Source: Siphonodentalium dalli (lineage: Eukaryota; Mollusca; Scaphopoda; Gadilida; Siphonodentaliidae). From it: a stretch of DNA of 64,000 nt. A program made the position numbers and the translations under genes. The first letter of the stretch is position 1, and each line of letters starts with the position of its first letter. This document shows positions 1 to 12,617 of the stretch, piece after piece. The DNA lies in the NCBI GenBank assembly GCA_032622095.1, contig CP136062.1, positions 154,874,875-154,938,874 of the forward strand. The letters run 5' to 3'. The notes under the pieces were generated by a model. That model had not been told where the DNA came from, ran no database searches, and saw only the letters and a list, made by a program, of their open reading frames with translations.

Positions 1-2643
1 TTTTGGGCGCCAAGAAATAGAAGAATAACGCAGTTTTATCTGTACTTTTATCTTGAATCGTGTAATATATGTGTATTAAAACAGTTAAATGTGATCTAAT
101 AGGGATGTACTCATTGTGTGACCTGTTCTAGAAGCAGAAATATATGTAATGAAAACAGTCTCACGAATGTGACCGATAATCATTTATTTTTGAATCTACA
201 ACACACAGTCTGTCAAAATTCACTACTATAGAACAGTATGAGAGCTATTCATATGGTACTAGGTAAAATGTGTAGATCCTATTGTCCGTGTCTTAAAATA
301 GTAGTCATAGTTGCCTCCGGTCAAGTGATTAAACACGAATATTGCATTTTTATCACACAAATACATGGTGGTATACCATGAACGCAATTTATCAAAATAC
401 AAAGGATTAAAATAGACTATCTTCAATAAATTCTCAACATAACCCAATTTGCCTACATACTCTATGACAGAGACTGTCTTTATACCTGGCAATTATGTGC
501 ACTTAAATGCACTAAGGCCACATATACGCGAAACGTACGACCTTTTCTGCAACCGCATCGCCGCGTTTACACATTCTCCCTAATGTTACACATATCTGCT
601 GCATACAAAACCATAAATAGCAACATTAAGTGAATGGTAAACGCAGAACTAATAACTGTAAACGCCGATGACCTGATATTTAGCGCAAGTCTGTGGGTGG
701 CAATGGTAATATAATTTCAAACAACAAGATACTGATAACTAATAGTGTGTATTGCGGGGTACATATTCATGTTATAAAGTGCCGATTGAAGTAATTTGAA
801 CATAATTGTCTACTAAGAAACCGGTTTGGGAGCACCATGAAAATTAGTACTAAATAAAATGTACGACGTACAGTCTCTTCGATCTAGTGAGATATGGTAC
901 TATTCTGTTGAAGAGATAAGTGTTTCTTGACAGTATAATCAGCATTACGACATACGTGTTTGGTTTATTGTCACGGAGAGTGTTGAAAATTCTGGAAATA
1001 TAACTAGTATTTACACAGATAGGGTGGGCTCTTCAGTTTCCGCTTTACATTCAATAATTAATCATCATTCCAAAAGGAAACTACCACGCACTGTGTGACA
1101 AAATATTACTTCGTGTGTTGCATGCCCAAAATAACTGTTTTTGGTCCGACTGTTGGATGTATTCTAATAAGAATACCCGAACGTAAATCATTGGGTTAAC
1201 GTGCGTAGCAGTGATCGATAAATCATTCAGATAGATCTGTTTTAATTATATGTGTACCTTTAAAGATATATAACAACATTCTTGTAAATTACAAATGTGT
1301 ATTTTCGCTTATAGGGGGTTATCCAATATGTTGCTTTCATCGTAGCATGGATTGTAGTTGCGGCCATTTTGACAGCCATTTCATCGCCGCGATTGCATTG
1401 TTTTCTGTCCTTGTCACTCTATTTGCCCCCTATACTCTTTTATACAAACTGGTATATATCGGATGGAGGATTAATGCGTTCTGGTGTCGCCGATGAGGGA
1501 TATTGTAGAAAAACGTACTTAGCAAGGTCGAAAAATTAGCATTTTTAAAAATCTCTGTAAAAAAGTTTTCTCAAAGCGGATTTTAGCGGATTTTGGATAT
1601 GTTGTAGAGGAAATATTCCTCTTCAAAATGGAATAAAAACCAACTTAGTCCAAATTTTTTCTAGGTCAAACCTTTTATCGACCAGACTACATATGCGAGC
1701 AGATAATACCGTTCATATATAATATGTTGAACAAACGGCACATCGTTGGTGTCTGTAACTTATTACATTAACTTTTACTAAGGGAACTACTCGTCGATGA
1801 TTATTTAGTAAAGAAAGGGTTAAAGATGGTCTATATCCTCCTATAACATGTTTTTTATATAGTTTCCTGAGTATAAGATAATAAATATCAATCTAAGACC
1901 CCTGTCTGGAAACGCTTCTATCAATTAATATTCATTTTATTTTAAATGTTCTGGTATAATACCCATACAATCAATTTCTCTAGAATGACACATATGTTCG
2001 CATTAAACACAAGAATTCAGAATCTTTGAAAATAATTGTTTTTATACTTTTATAAAACTAACACTATGAAAAAAAAAACAGTTTTAATTTTTTTTTAAAC
2101 GACATTTCTTGCAAATAATTAGAACACATCTCGCATATCGTGAAGACAGACATGTGTTGTTATATATAGTACTGTACCATAGATTGGTTATAGAGGATCA
2201 TGATTTTTCCCTTCAAATTGATGATTTGAAATTGCGTTTTTTTTTAATTCACGAATGTTCGCCTCCTTAATCTGCACATATCTGACTAATTTCATTGTAA
2301 GCCATAGCCGAATAATGGCTCCTCAGTGTGTTTGTGGCAAGGATGGGGTAATCATTACATGTATCGTATATGTAATAAAATACATTGAAATTACCAAAGT
2401 ATTCTAGATTATTTTCGGCGAGATAAAACATTTCTTATCGTAGCATCTATTTGAATGGGTCCACTTGATAAAAACAAACATAGGTTGCATTGCTGATGGC
2501 AACGCAAAACGATTATATTCCCATTAGTTTTGTGCACAACTATCTGATACTTGGTATGCTCATATTACTGATATTGAAAATCGAGTTGCACGTCGACTGT
2601 ATATATACTGAGCAGGTATAAATTCATTCTGGACAGGTGAACT
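1..2643. other. gene-less AT-rich sequence
   Basis: I see no coding region, RNA gene or clear repeat boundary here. The only open frames are under 80 codons and have no recognisable domain. If the CTLD gene begins upstream, this is intron; if the first exon lies just before 6810, it is 5' flanking DNA. The first-half exon partnering the exon at 6810 was looked for here and not found. Confidence 0.5.
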
Positions 2644-3216
2644 TTGGAACGCATATACTTACATATCCGCCACGAATGGAACATACTTCATTGGTATGGA
2701 ATAACTGTATACAGGCGAATTCAAACTCGATCGAAAACAACCGTACGATTGGTCACAGAGGCGACTTGGAGCTGTAGTGAGGAATCAATGTTGCAAGAAA
2801 TCTGGGATAAATATAGGACTGAAAAATATCGAGTAGTAACGACGGTGATGTTGATGATTATGGTGATGGTGATGATGATGATGATAATGATGATGCTGAT
2901 GAGAATCATGGCGGGTGCTGATGACGACGATGATTTGATAATGATATATGATAATGATGATGGGGATAGCGGTGATTATTATTTTGATGACGATGACGAT
3001 GGCAATATTGATGATGATATGCCAACTAATGATGATGGTAATGATGACAACGAAGATTATGGTGATTGTAATGATGACGATGATGAAGAAGAATATGATG
3101 TTGATGATGATGATGATTATCACAATAAAGATGATGTGAGGATGATGATGGTGGATGTCGCCGACGATGATTACGATGATGGGGATCAATTGAAGATGGC
3201 GATGACTGTGTTGTAA
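2644..3216 (+). repeat. GAT/ATG trinucleotide-rich tract with an acidic open frame
   Basis: From about 2845 to 3190 the sequence is an impure (GAT)n array. It therefore reads as poly-Asp in one frame, poly-Met in another, and Ile/His-rich on the other strand. A 190-codon frame opens at 2644 and spans it. The first 60 residues (to about 2824) are not repetitive but match nothing I recognise. The long frame is explained by the lack of stops in a GAT repeat, so I treat it as a microsatellite rather than a gene. A calcium-binding acidic protein is a remote alternative. Confidence 0.7.
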
Positions 3217-3611
3217 TATGTAATTATTGTATATACGTTTCTTCCTCGTCTCTTATTTCGCGATCGTTCTTACTCTATCGAGCAGAATAGAACAAGCAGA
3301 ACTCATTCAAATTGAAAAATAATTTAAGCGAGACACACCACCTTATTTATATACCCTTGGCCCTTGTATCTGAAAGTCCAACCACATATGACTTCAGACA
3401 AAAAGGACATATACGCCCTCCTTTTATTTTGACAGATTGTGCCAACCACTGTATAAAATGCCACCCGAACCGAAAACTGTACTAATCAGTCTCACAACTC
3501 TGTCCTTCCCACTTTTACTCCATCTCTCATCCTTCCTCTCTCTCATCACACTCACTCCGCCTCTCTCGAATTTGTCACTACAAATATAATATTGCGCATC
3601 TGCCTCGTGAT

Positions 3612-3768
3612 ATTATACAGTTGTCGCACGCGATTGAGTGGGACATGGGGAGGGGTGGGTGTCGCCCATTCGAGACCTGGAATGTCACGAGAGGGCCGGA
3701 GTGACATTCCAGGTCGAGAGCGACGACAAATCCCCATGTCACTCGAAAACAAGGGTGACAACTGTTTT
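3612..3768. repeat. imperfect fold-back element
   Basis: The left arm (around 3612-3690) is the approximate reverse complement of the right arm (around 3690-3768): CAGTTGTC and GACATGGGG on the left pair with CCCCATGTC and GACAACTG on the right. The centre carries GACCTGGAATGTCAC opposite GTGACATTCCAGGTC. Nearby short open frames on both strands are shadows of this palindrome. Confidence 0.65.
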
Positions 3769-4124
3769 CATTATCCGACAAAGGAGTACACATCTGCTTA
3801 ATTTCAGGTGTCAGTGCGCGTGAATATTCTTTAATCCAGTTTGAGGAGTTAATTTTACGTTTGAATCTTCGGTTATGCTCCGGTCATTTTGCTGGTCTTG
3901 CGGTGTGAATCAATTCACGGAAAGAGGATCAAAGCAATTGCGAAGTAGAGTATATATATCCATGGGGCGAAATGTTCGGTTTAGTTTTAAATGAGTATAT
4001 TAGTGTTAATTTCAAGAACATTAGCATGCATGTGGAACAAAGAGGCATCGGCCGTGCAATGGAAATTGACAACATGCAAACTGTTACGCCACTTATTAAG
4101 GGTATGCCTGTAGATTCGGGGGAA

Positions 4125-4162
4125 CACACACCCCAAACACACCAACACACCCACACACACCC

Positions 4163-4226
<64 letters not shown>
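4125..4226. repeat. compound (CA)n-(TA)n microsatellite
   Basis: A CA-rich tract (about 4125-4187) runs directly into a pure TA tract (about 4188-4226). The open frames through it on both strands (poly His-Thr, Tyr-Ile, Cys-Val) are artefacts of the repeat. Confidence 0.9.
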
Positions 4227-4228
<2 letters not shown>

Positions 4229-4525
4229 TATGAACTGCATATTAATGCTTAATTATTTGTTCAACGGTATTCAGCATTTATATAAAAGAGGTACAATAGT
4301 AACCTTGTAAGTCATAAAGCGGATTTATCTCAGTCACAGCACCATTTATTCACAATGCGTTTTAATTGCAAATTAAAAACAATAATTATGAAAATGAGCA
4401 AACATCACATTTCGTGATTGTTTCGAAAATGAGGTGTTTTATAAAAGGAGTGTTTTATGATACTATTAGAGATATATGTGAGGGAATCTCGGCTCGTTGA
4501 GTACTTCGTTGTTCTATGTTTACTG

Positions 4526-4768
4526 GTCATAGTTGAGCGGTCAATAACCTTTACCCTAGAGGGTAACAAGTGATTTGCGGCCCGACATGTGACGCACCCT
4601 CAGCAAATCACAAGGAAGGGGAGTTGGTAAAGGATAACAATGGGCATTGTTATCCTTTATCGCATTACCTTCTCTTCTGGTTGGTTGATGGTGCGTCACA
4701 TGGCGGACCGCAAATAACTTGTTATCCTCGAGGGAAACATTTCGCAATTAGTTGCCCGCTCAACGACG
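4526..4768. repeat. long imperfect fold-back (hairpin) element
   Basis: Two arms of about 115 bp meet at 4645. GGATAACAATG on the left is mirrored by TTGTTATCC on the right. Further out, GTGACGCACC pairs with GGTGCGTCAC, and TTGAGCGG pairs with CCGCTCAA at the outer ends. This is a MITE-like fold-back with moderately diverged arms. The two 63-70 codon frames across it are shadows. Confidence 0.75.
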
Positions 4769-6494
4769 ACCAGTTAAAATAGCATTACAAAGTACTCAAC
4801 GTGTTCTTTCAGCTATACATTCCTCCGAATTTCCAACAATATCCTTATGCATAGATGTGTTAAAAACGCTAACATCGTTGTGAAACTAGCAAGTTGATCG
4901 TGCAAGAGGAATTGACAACAGACTATTACGCCACATGTGATTCGGTATACTAGATGAGTTAACATCGCTTCGCCACATTGAACTAGAGTTACTTCAACAT
5001 GTAATATGTGATATATTAATTTTGTTTGTTAAACATGCTATAATGTTAGCCCCTTTATCCCTTAACCTATCTATCTGAAAAAATGTAACTATTTTTGTAT
5101 ATGCACAAGCCCATTACCATGACTGTGCTTGGGTATGCAAAGGTATACAACATTGGAACTTTTACTCTTCTATCGAGTTGAACCATGGGCCAACTGGGTG
5201 GAGCTTACAATAAACAGAACCTCTGCACATTTTGGTTGGATATGGTAATGATCTCATTCGTGATGACAAAACAGATTTGTTTGCATTAATGTAATGTACA
5301 TTTATGCTATCAGGAAATAAAATAAGTTTACACAAAAACGTGTTATTCAGTTTCCGATTTCAAGAGATGTCTCTCCAAAGATCATAATACCAAACCGTGA
5401 TAATCGTTATACAAGACCAAGTCAAATTTACCACTGTCGTCTGTGTTGCAGTCACCTATACGTAATAATACTTTGTGCTGAGACCTCCGAAAATGTTTAC
5501 ATCATTGTCAGATTTTCAAAAAACAAAAAGGAGATAGATAACTAGTTTGTGGGTCGCAATATGACATTGAAAGTGAAGACGTTTCTTAATTGCTCGGATG
5601 ACCTAATGACGTATATTGAAAATTCAGACATCAGTAATTCAATACCACAATTCATAGATAGAAGCAAACGATTTACTCGCAGCACGACAACAAACTGATA
5701 TATGAACGTGTCATCTAAAGAATGGGGAAACCCTGTACGAGTACTCTCCCATTCACAATACCAAAAAAAAAACGACATAGTCGGTTCGGAGTTGTGTGTG
5801 ATCCGCCGCGATCAACCACATATATTCTCGCGGGCGTTTGTCGAAGAGACAAGTAATTCTTATATCGCGGTAATGGGCACGGATATGCATTGGCTTCCGA
5901 TCAGATCCTTTTTATCTCTTTTGTCATATTGTGTAACACTTTGTAATAAATGCATTTGTGTGCCTAGTAATGTTGTGAAATAAAGTTTATTATATGCTTC
6001 CCCATTAAATAGTGGGAAATTGCCGTGGCGTAGAGCGTTATATCCATCGCCTGGACCGACTCGATGGATAACACTGACCGACTCGATGGATAACACAATA
6101 GTATTACTTTTTCGGAGATTACTTCCGGTTTACAGCGGCGACTCACATTAAGTTTCAAAGCGTATCAATAACAGCCGGAATATTTTTTTAATTATCGATT
6201 TTTACGGTAAAACTGTTATTTAATTGTTATAATGTTAACTCATTAGTTTTAATATATTCTTATCATTAAATTATGTATATATTAATTTTCCCGCATCATT
6301 TCAGAATAAAACAATGGGGACTATTTCTTATGGCGGTTTTGCTCGATATTTGTCATTCAGTGGTGAGCAAATCAATTGATGGAATGTAAACAAAATGCAA
6401 ATGTCGAAGCTTTCTAACAATTTGAAGTGAACTGTAGGACAAAACTAGCAATTTTGGGGCGGTTTATAACGTAGCGACTAGCGCATATAATAAA
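4769..6494. other. gene-less stretch
   Basis: No exon or RNA gene is supported. A 22-bp motif (GACCGACTCGATGGATAACACT) is repeated twice in tandem around 6056-6095. A 93-codon frame at 5702-5983 has no domain I recognise. Confidence 0.45.
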
Positions 6495-6621
6495 AAGAAC
6501 ACCTACGTGTTTTGGTTGAATACCCGGATTATCTCATTCGTGGGTACAAGGAAATACAGAATTTCCTTGAACCCACTCATGAGATAATCCGGGTATTCAA
6601 CCAAAACCCGTAGGTATTCTC
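6495..6621. repeat. near-perfect hairpin repeat
   Basis: Two arms of about 60 bp surround a tiny loop near 6557. TGAATACCCGGATTATCTCA on the left is matched by TGAGATAATCCGGGTATTCA on the right. Arm identity is high, suggesting a young fold-back MITE. It lies just under 200 bp upstream of the first CTLD exon in the window. Confidence 0.85.
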
Positions 6622-6809
6622 TATATATTTTGTTTGCACCAACTGACTGATGAAACATCCATCACAAATAACTACAGAAAAGCTTATTATTTCCTCGTTA
6701 AGTGAAAAGCGTGATGATTATTGAAATTAATTGGATGTAACTGAAAACGTATTTGAATTACATGTTATTTATAAAATAAATGAACACCATGAAAACGGTT
6801 TCTTTACAG

Positions 6810-7055
6810 TGGCTGATAATGTTTGGCTAGGGATACTGAAAACCAACGCACCAGCCAATGGTCAAGGACCTTATTGGATAGGCGTACCTCTACAATTCAT
6901 TCCCCGGCCATTAGGGGATCTACCACTAGAACAGAATGGACATCGCTACTTTACGACAAGCCTCAATGGGTCACCACAATGGACTCGCGCTGGAAAGATA
7001 AATTCGAAAAACATCATATGTGAAGGATATATGCCAACGCCGTCGATACCACCAG
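6810..7055 (+). CDS. CTLD second-half exon 1 (degenerate, lacks two cysteines)
   Basis: The acceptor tctttacag precedes 6810 and the donor GTAAAC follows 7055, giving a symmetric phase 1-1 exon of 246 bp. The product starts ADNVWLGIL, the strand that opens the second half of a CTLD, and ends with NIICEG followed by a Pro-rich linker (MPTPSIPPG). The middle has a YWIG segment, and GSPQWTRAG takes the place of the usual WND strand. The C4 cysteine (ICE) is present, but the C2 and C3 cysteines of the family are absent, so the small C2-C3 disulfide cannot form. No matching first-half exon was found upstream in the window. It could be a diverged but functional domain or a decaying one; the open frame and intact splice sites favour function. 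Confidence 0.7.
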
Positions 7056-8134
7056 GTAAACGCCAAGTCTCTTGACGTCAGGCGCAAATTCTAAATTAAA
7101 CTATTATAGTGATATATATATCTGTATTTTCGAACGTCTGTCTGTCTGTGAGCTATATAAATTAACGAGGGACCATCTAGATTGCCCAAAGGTGTCCCAA
7201 CAGGGGTAACTTTTTACGACGATGATAGTGATTGGGTTAAACTTTTCTACATTGTTGTCAGTGAGCAATAGGGGTGAAGTAAGACTTCTCTGTTAAAGTT
7301 TTTCTCCATGTATTGTGATTCTGGGTGGCGTGTGCATCAATTTCTAAGTGGCTGTGAAGTTCCCATTCGTGAGTATTTCCTATAATCCAAGATGGCGTCC
7401 AACATGGCTACCGTCGTATAGAATTTGAACTAAGTCAGATTAATTTATTTTTTTTATTTTTGGAAAACATATTTCATGGCAACTTTATATATTACATTGC
7501 TATTACATTATACTACCGTTTGTAGGAAAAATTGACACTCCATCAGAAAGATGACTGCCAAAATGGCGACAGGAATTGATGTTTTTCACTCATATCTCCT
7601 ATATCCTTTTCTATTGTTTTGAACTGTTGGCAATTGTGTTTTGTTTTCTTATTCATATCGTATGGTCATTTTCTCCGTGTTATTTGTTGTTCATTTGGTC
7701 TCAGCCACTTTCAATCTCTGAAAAAAGTTATCTTACAGAACCTGGTATGAAATTTGCACGAAAACACAATATTGGTTTGTGGCTAAATTTAATGTGGAAT
7801 GAACATATTTGAAGGAATAAAGCGAGTGGAGGTATTGCCTATACAATGCAATCTCATTAGGATCTTGAATGGTTACTATGGTTTGTGATGGAAGTCAAAA
7901 TGGCGACAAATTTATAGAAAATGATATATTTCGTAATGCGCATGTGGCATGATATATATATTGTAGACCGGAGACTACCGCGTCATATTTATTTTGTTCA
8001 AGATACAACCTTGTATCAGTCTCAGATTAATTTAACTGGATACTTCCATATTTTCAAAAGCTTTACAACACAAAATGTTGCCATGCCCTAGCAGATCAGA
8101 GAAATTATTTGATCACAGCGTCATCAAAGTGATA
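7056..8134. other. intronic, no gene seen
   Basis: Several short frames occur here, including 78 codons at 7576-7812, but none resembles a known protein. The stretch includes TCTGTCTG at 7137-7148, reminiscent of the Helitron 5' region, and two phrases of the 'aagatggcgtcc' type at about 7391 and 11890 (the latter inverted in context), suggesting old shared repeats. Confidence 0.4.
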
Positions 8135-8700
8135 TATGTACATACTAAGTGTTGTCATCACTAAATCCAGCATTCCCATTGGTCGGCGCCCACGTGGCTT
8201 GTTGCAATTATTTCTCGGTGAATGCGCAACAGCTCATAACTGCAAGCTCATAACAACATGGATACGTCATTTGGATTTGGAAGGACGAACGCGTAATGTT
8301 TTGGGCGCATTTTGATTCGCGCAGGATTGACTTAATAAATCATCGGGTTTCAATTGTTCCTGTTAACTTTTGCCAAGGGTGCTATGGGATATTTTGGGCT
8401 GGTTTTGTCACGATACACTTTTCGATTTAAATACATTTACAAATGTGGCTTTTTCGCTAAATGTATATAAATATAATGATTAACTGTCATGTGGACTGTT
8501 TTTATGGAGATGTAACCGTGAGGTAAGTGGTCATAACTTGTATATAAAACCCTTCGGGTTTTACACTTAACTCACGGTTACATCTCCATAAAAACAGTCC
8601 ACATGACAGTTGATCCTTATATACATTGGGCTGCCGGTACAATGTAATGGCGTTATCATGACATTCAATTATCACTCCCACACGTTCGGATGACAGCATT
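8135..8700. repeat. hairpin-bearing interspersed repeat, family Q copy 1
   Basis: This sequence recurs in the same orientation at 44697-45215, from 'gtgttgtcatcactaaatcc' to the base of a large hairpin. Here the hairpin (about 8474-8612) has arms of about 60 bp, TGTCATGTGGACTGTTTTTA pairing with TAAAAACAGTCCACATGACA, around a smaller inner hairpin AAACCCTTCGGGTTT. Two copies with the same architecture identify it as a non-autonomous element. Confidence 0.8.
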
Positions 8701-9784
8701 CAACTTGCGTGAGTTTCGATATCAGCATATACCAGGCATCGTTGACCATAGGACACTGAACTAGAATTTATGCGACAACCTCGTCAAGCATGAATAACAA
8801 TATAATCTCCATGAGCAATGCGATAACAGGGGATGTCACGAATCATTGTTTCATATATACACAGCTAAATACATTGTGAAATCACGAAGAGAAAGAGCCA
8901 GAATACAATGATATTTCAGCGAAAGATGGAAGACGTAAATGTCCCCAATGATCTTGTTATATTCTTGAATATAGATCTTGGCAACCAGTGTTGAATTGAA
9001 AGAAATTGACGTAAAATATACCACACATAATAATACGATCCCAAAATGAGTGTGGTCAGATGATTGGCAACTGGTTTATTCGCAATCTGCTGGATACGTT
9101 TCGTATCACACATTTGGTTCAATAAAAGATAGCTCTCAGTTACAGACGTGTGCCCATTTGGACTATTCAGTGAAATATATATCACTATGTGGCGATTACT
9201 CTCGACCGCTAGTGGTTGAACACTTCCAAAGTATGCCCAAGATAAGTATTGACTGTAAGCAGTATTTAGAGAGAAATTCGGGTCACGGCGGAACAGACGT
9301 GAACACACACATACATAGGCTTGGTAAATCAGTTCCTCCTAATGAGTTGTTCGCCCATTGCACATCCCAAATTCAAAATCAATTGTGGTTACAACACTAA
9401 ATAAATTATGGTTACAACATAGGGAATAATAATTATGGAGGTGCATCAAATGATTAAGTTCACTCTTGTAGTATATTGCAATACTCAACGATAAGTGTGT
9501 TGGAAACAAAATACTGGAATGAGAATATGTGTTTTGGAACGAATGCACTTCTGTGATATTTTGCTTTATTCTAAGGCAGATGCCTATACCAGCTTTTGTT
9601 GTCCACGATCATTGTGAAATATAAATGTGCCTGACTAAATGATGGTATTTAATTTTGTTAACACACAGTGCACATCCGGTTATCACAGATCGCATTAGAG
9701 ACAAAAGACACATTTACCAAGGGAAAGCAAGCAATTTTGAAGACTCAAGATAATGTACATGTACATGGCTTTGAAAGCCATTGT
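8701..9784. other. intronic, no gene recognised
   Basis: Two overlapping frames on opposite strands (130 codons at 8916-9308 on minus; 116 codons at 9050-9400 on plus) are longer than average for this AT content. Neither has a motif or domain I recognise, and no splice context supports them. Confidence 0.4.
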
Positions 9785-10357
9785 ACATATAGAGGATCTA
9801 CAACGAGTCCCCAGTTTATAACGGAATTTACAAAACGAGTTCAGTAAATTAGGTCTGGACCGAGCCTTTGGCGAGGTCCAGACCTAATTTACTAGACGAG
9901 TTTTGTAAATTCCGCTATAAACATGGGACGATTTGTAGATTCTATTTATTATATGATCCAACACCTGGACAAAACTTACTTAAATCAACAAATGGGATGC
10001 GAAACTAACATCGGCTTCCATGAGGCATACGATGGCGTTTCACGTAACAATGGGTTGTTTGCCCGCGTAAAGAAATAGTTCCATATAAATAAAGACTCTG
10101 GCGTATTTAATGGCGTATATCTAATGACACAAACAACTTTTCAAACTCTTCATTCATTATAGTTGGAATAGTTATTATTGGAAAAATATTGGAAGTCATA
10201 GTATTGTGAGAATTTCGTATACTAAGTCTAAATGTAAACAGACGACAAACCGAGAGTCGAAGGTCACCTGGCACTATTTCCAGTTATTAAACGAACGTTT
10301 AATATCACAATTTATAGAATGGGTTTATTGAATGGAATAAAGGTTGGATCATGTAAT
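9785..10357. repeat. interspersed repeat with internal hairpin, family R copy 1
   Basis: The sequence from 'tatagaggatctacaacgag' to 'ggatcatgtaat' recurs at 37062-37603 in the same order and orientation. Both copies carry a hairpin: here AGTAAATTAGGTCTGGACC pairs with GGTCCAGACCTAATTTACT around 9843-9893, extended outward by AATTTACAAAACGAG against CGAGTTTTGTAAATT. It has no coding capacity. Confidence 0.8.
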
Positions 10358-11991
10358 AAAATTATATATGACCTGTCGAAACAAGCATCACCAAAGTTGG
10401 ACCCATTCTCCACTATAGATAACATGGTTATGCTAAATTATATTTTCCGATCCAGTACACCACACCAATACACATGCGTACTGATAGATATGCAAATAAC
10501 TCTCCCCAGAAGTCAACTAATATATGCATTTGGTGCGACGTATCACACCCAAGAAGACTAGAGCGCAGATTCAAGACAACAACTCAAAGTGCATGTCTTT
10601 CAAGTGAAGCATGCGTTCGATCGGCTCTACTTTGGCGGTTGGTGACATTTACTTCTGATGGGATATTCAGCTCAATGTTCTGAAAACGCTTAACTGTAAG
10701 CAATCATCAGTCATCTAGCGGTGCTCAGTACAGCTTTCTCCGAAATATTTAGCATAAATAGGAATGATACCAGAAAATGTTAATTATCTGTTGATTAATT
10801 GACTGATTGTAGTTTAATGCTGTTAATGTCGATAGACCATATCACGACTAATGCTACGTCATTCCCGTAGCTAGATTATGTTTAACTTTGAACATAATAT
10901 TTGTTTTATTTCCGTAATCTTTGAGCTAGCGCGAACTGCATTGCTTCCTTCTATGAAGAAGTGTCAATATTTGCCTCACTGCTTATAAACATAATCAGCA
11001 TCTCAGTCGTGTAAGGCAACATACTGATTTTCGAAGCCATTTTGTGCGATACTTTAGCTATCAAAGGGTGGTTCAACTGGGAATCACCAACCTAACACGT
11101 TCTATACATTTGACAAAATTTGGCTGCAATGAGAGATTATAGTGACCATTTCAGACACCAACGGGATTGAAATTGAACTACATATATAGGTAGTAATAGT
11201 TTGTGGTTCGTGTTCGTTTCACATTGCAATATGGGTAGAAACACAAGAATTATACCAAGATAAAACATGTTATCGACTGAAATGGACTGAGACCAAACAA
11301 ATAACACGTGCAATGTCTCCAATGCAGAATAGCCAACTTCCACACATCAACCGCAATGTGTAAACACATACGGGTGAAATATATAATTTTCTATAAATAT
11401 GCCGCCATTTTGACACCACAACATACCTTAGTAACCATTTCAGACCCAAATGAAATTACATTTTGTTGGTAATACTTCATCTGGTTTAACTCATTCAGAT
11501 ATGTTCATTTCACATTACAATATGGCTAGAAAGCGAAAGTGATCTTTCGGTGAAATATCATACTCAGTTCTTTAAAATATATTTGTTATGGATTAGCAGT
11601 AGCTGGAAACAAACGAACAACAAATTGCACTGCCCAAATAATCACATGACATGAATAATAAAAAACAAATACAAATACAAGATATGAGTTAAAACTGTTT
11701 CTATTTGTTTTCAATTTAGGTCATCATTTTGGCAGCAATCTTGCTATTGGAGTAGCAATTTATCCTGTAACACGTAGGACCATGTAATAGCATCCCAATA
11801 TTGTATACATATGTATACAATTTATAAGATATTCTCTCCAACAAAACGGATTAAACTGACTAAGATTATATTTTGTAACAAGTCGGCCATGTTGGACGCC
11901 ATCTTGGATTATAGGTAACGCTCAAGGGTGTGAGCTCCACAACCACCCATATTCTTGTTGTTTTAGCGTTTTTATTGATCAAAATTATATA
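10358..11991. other. intronic, no gene seen
   Basis: Only short unrecognised frames (69-80 codons) are present. The stretch ends in an AT-rich segment whose final A at 11991 is the insertion-site base of the first Helitron. Confidence 0.4.
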
Positions 11992-12617
11992 TCTATTATA
12001 TATTTTGGAAGATCTGTCTGTGTGTCTGTCTGTGTGTCTGTCTGTGTGTCTGTGTGTTCGCGATGGACTCGAAAACGGCCGAACCGATTTCGATGAAACT
12101 TGGTATGTGGGGGTATTTTCGGCCGAGAACTGGCATAGGCCTATTAATTTGTCCGTGCGACGTGACCTTGACCTTGAAATCGGATAATTTCAAGGTCAAA
12201 CGCCCGAATATCACGGGATTTCGATGAAACTTGGTATGTGGGGGTACTTTCTTATGGCGAGTCTCTTAAGCATATTCATTTGCCCGTGCAACGTGACCTT
12301 GACCTTGAAATCGGGTAACTTCAAGGTCAAATCGCCAATTTTGATGGGATTTCGACGAAATTTGATACGTGGGGTTACTTTTGTCCACTGATTGTTTTGG
12401 ACGGGTCCAATCGTGACCCCGACCAGACCTTGACCTTCAAAATGATCAATTCAAGGTCAAATCGGGTAAAACTGGATGGATTTCGACGGGCACGTTTGTC
12501 GGGTACTTTTGTCCGGGCAGTGTTTTTGGACTGGTCAAATCGTGACCCCAATTGACATTGACCTTCAAAATGGCCAATTCAAGGTCAAAGCCCGGACGAA
12601 GTCGGGTCACCTTCTAG
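11992..12617 (+). mobile_element. non-autonomous Helitron H1
   Basis: It starts with TC (TCTATTATATATTTTGG) after an A and ends with CTAG before a T. Near the 3' end is a stem-loop, CCC(G)GAC-GAA-GTCGGG, with one bulged base, 11 nt from CTAG. TC start, subterminal hairpin, CTRR end and A/T insertion are the Helitron signature. The 5' end continues with a TCTG-rich tract. The body is made of diverged units of 131 bp, starting around 12086, 12217 and 12348. No Rep/helicase gene is present. Short frames on both strands are shadows of the repeat. Confidence 0.85.

Noticed and set aside
2644-3216. 190-codon Asp-rich protein
   Set aside because: The long frame comes from an impure GAT repeat; other frames and the opposite strand are equally open.
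4556-4782. Paired 63- and 70-codon frames on opposite strands
   Set aside because: Both are readings of the two arms of one hairpin element, which explains their similarity.
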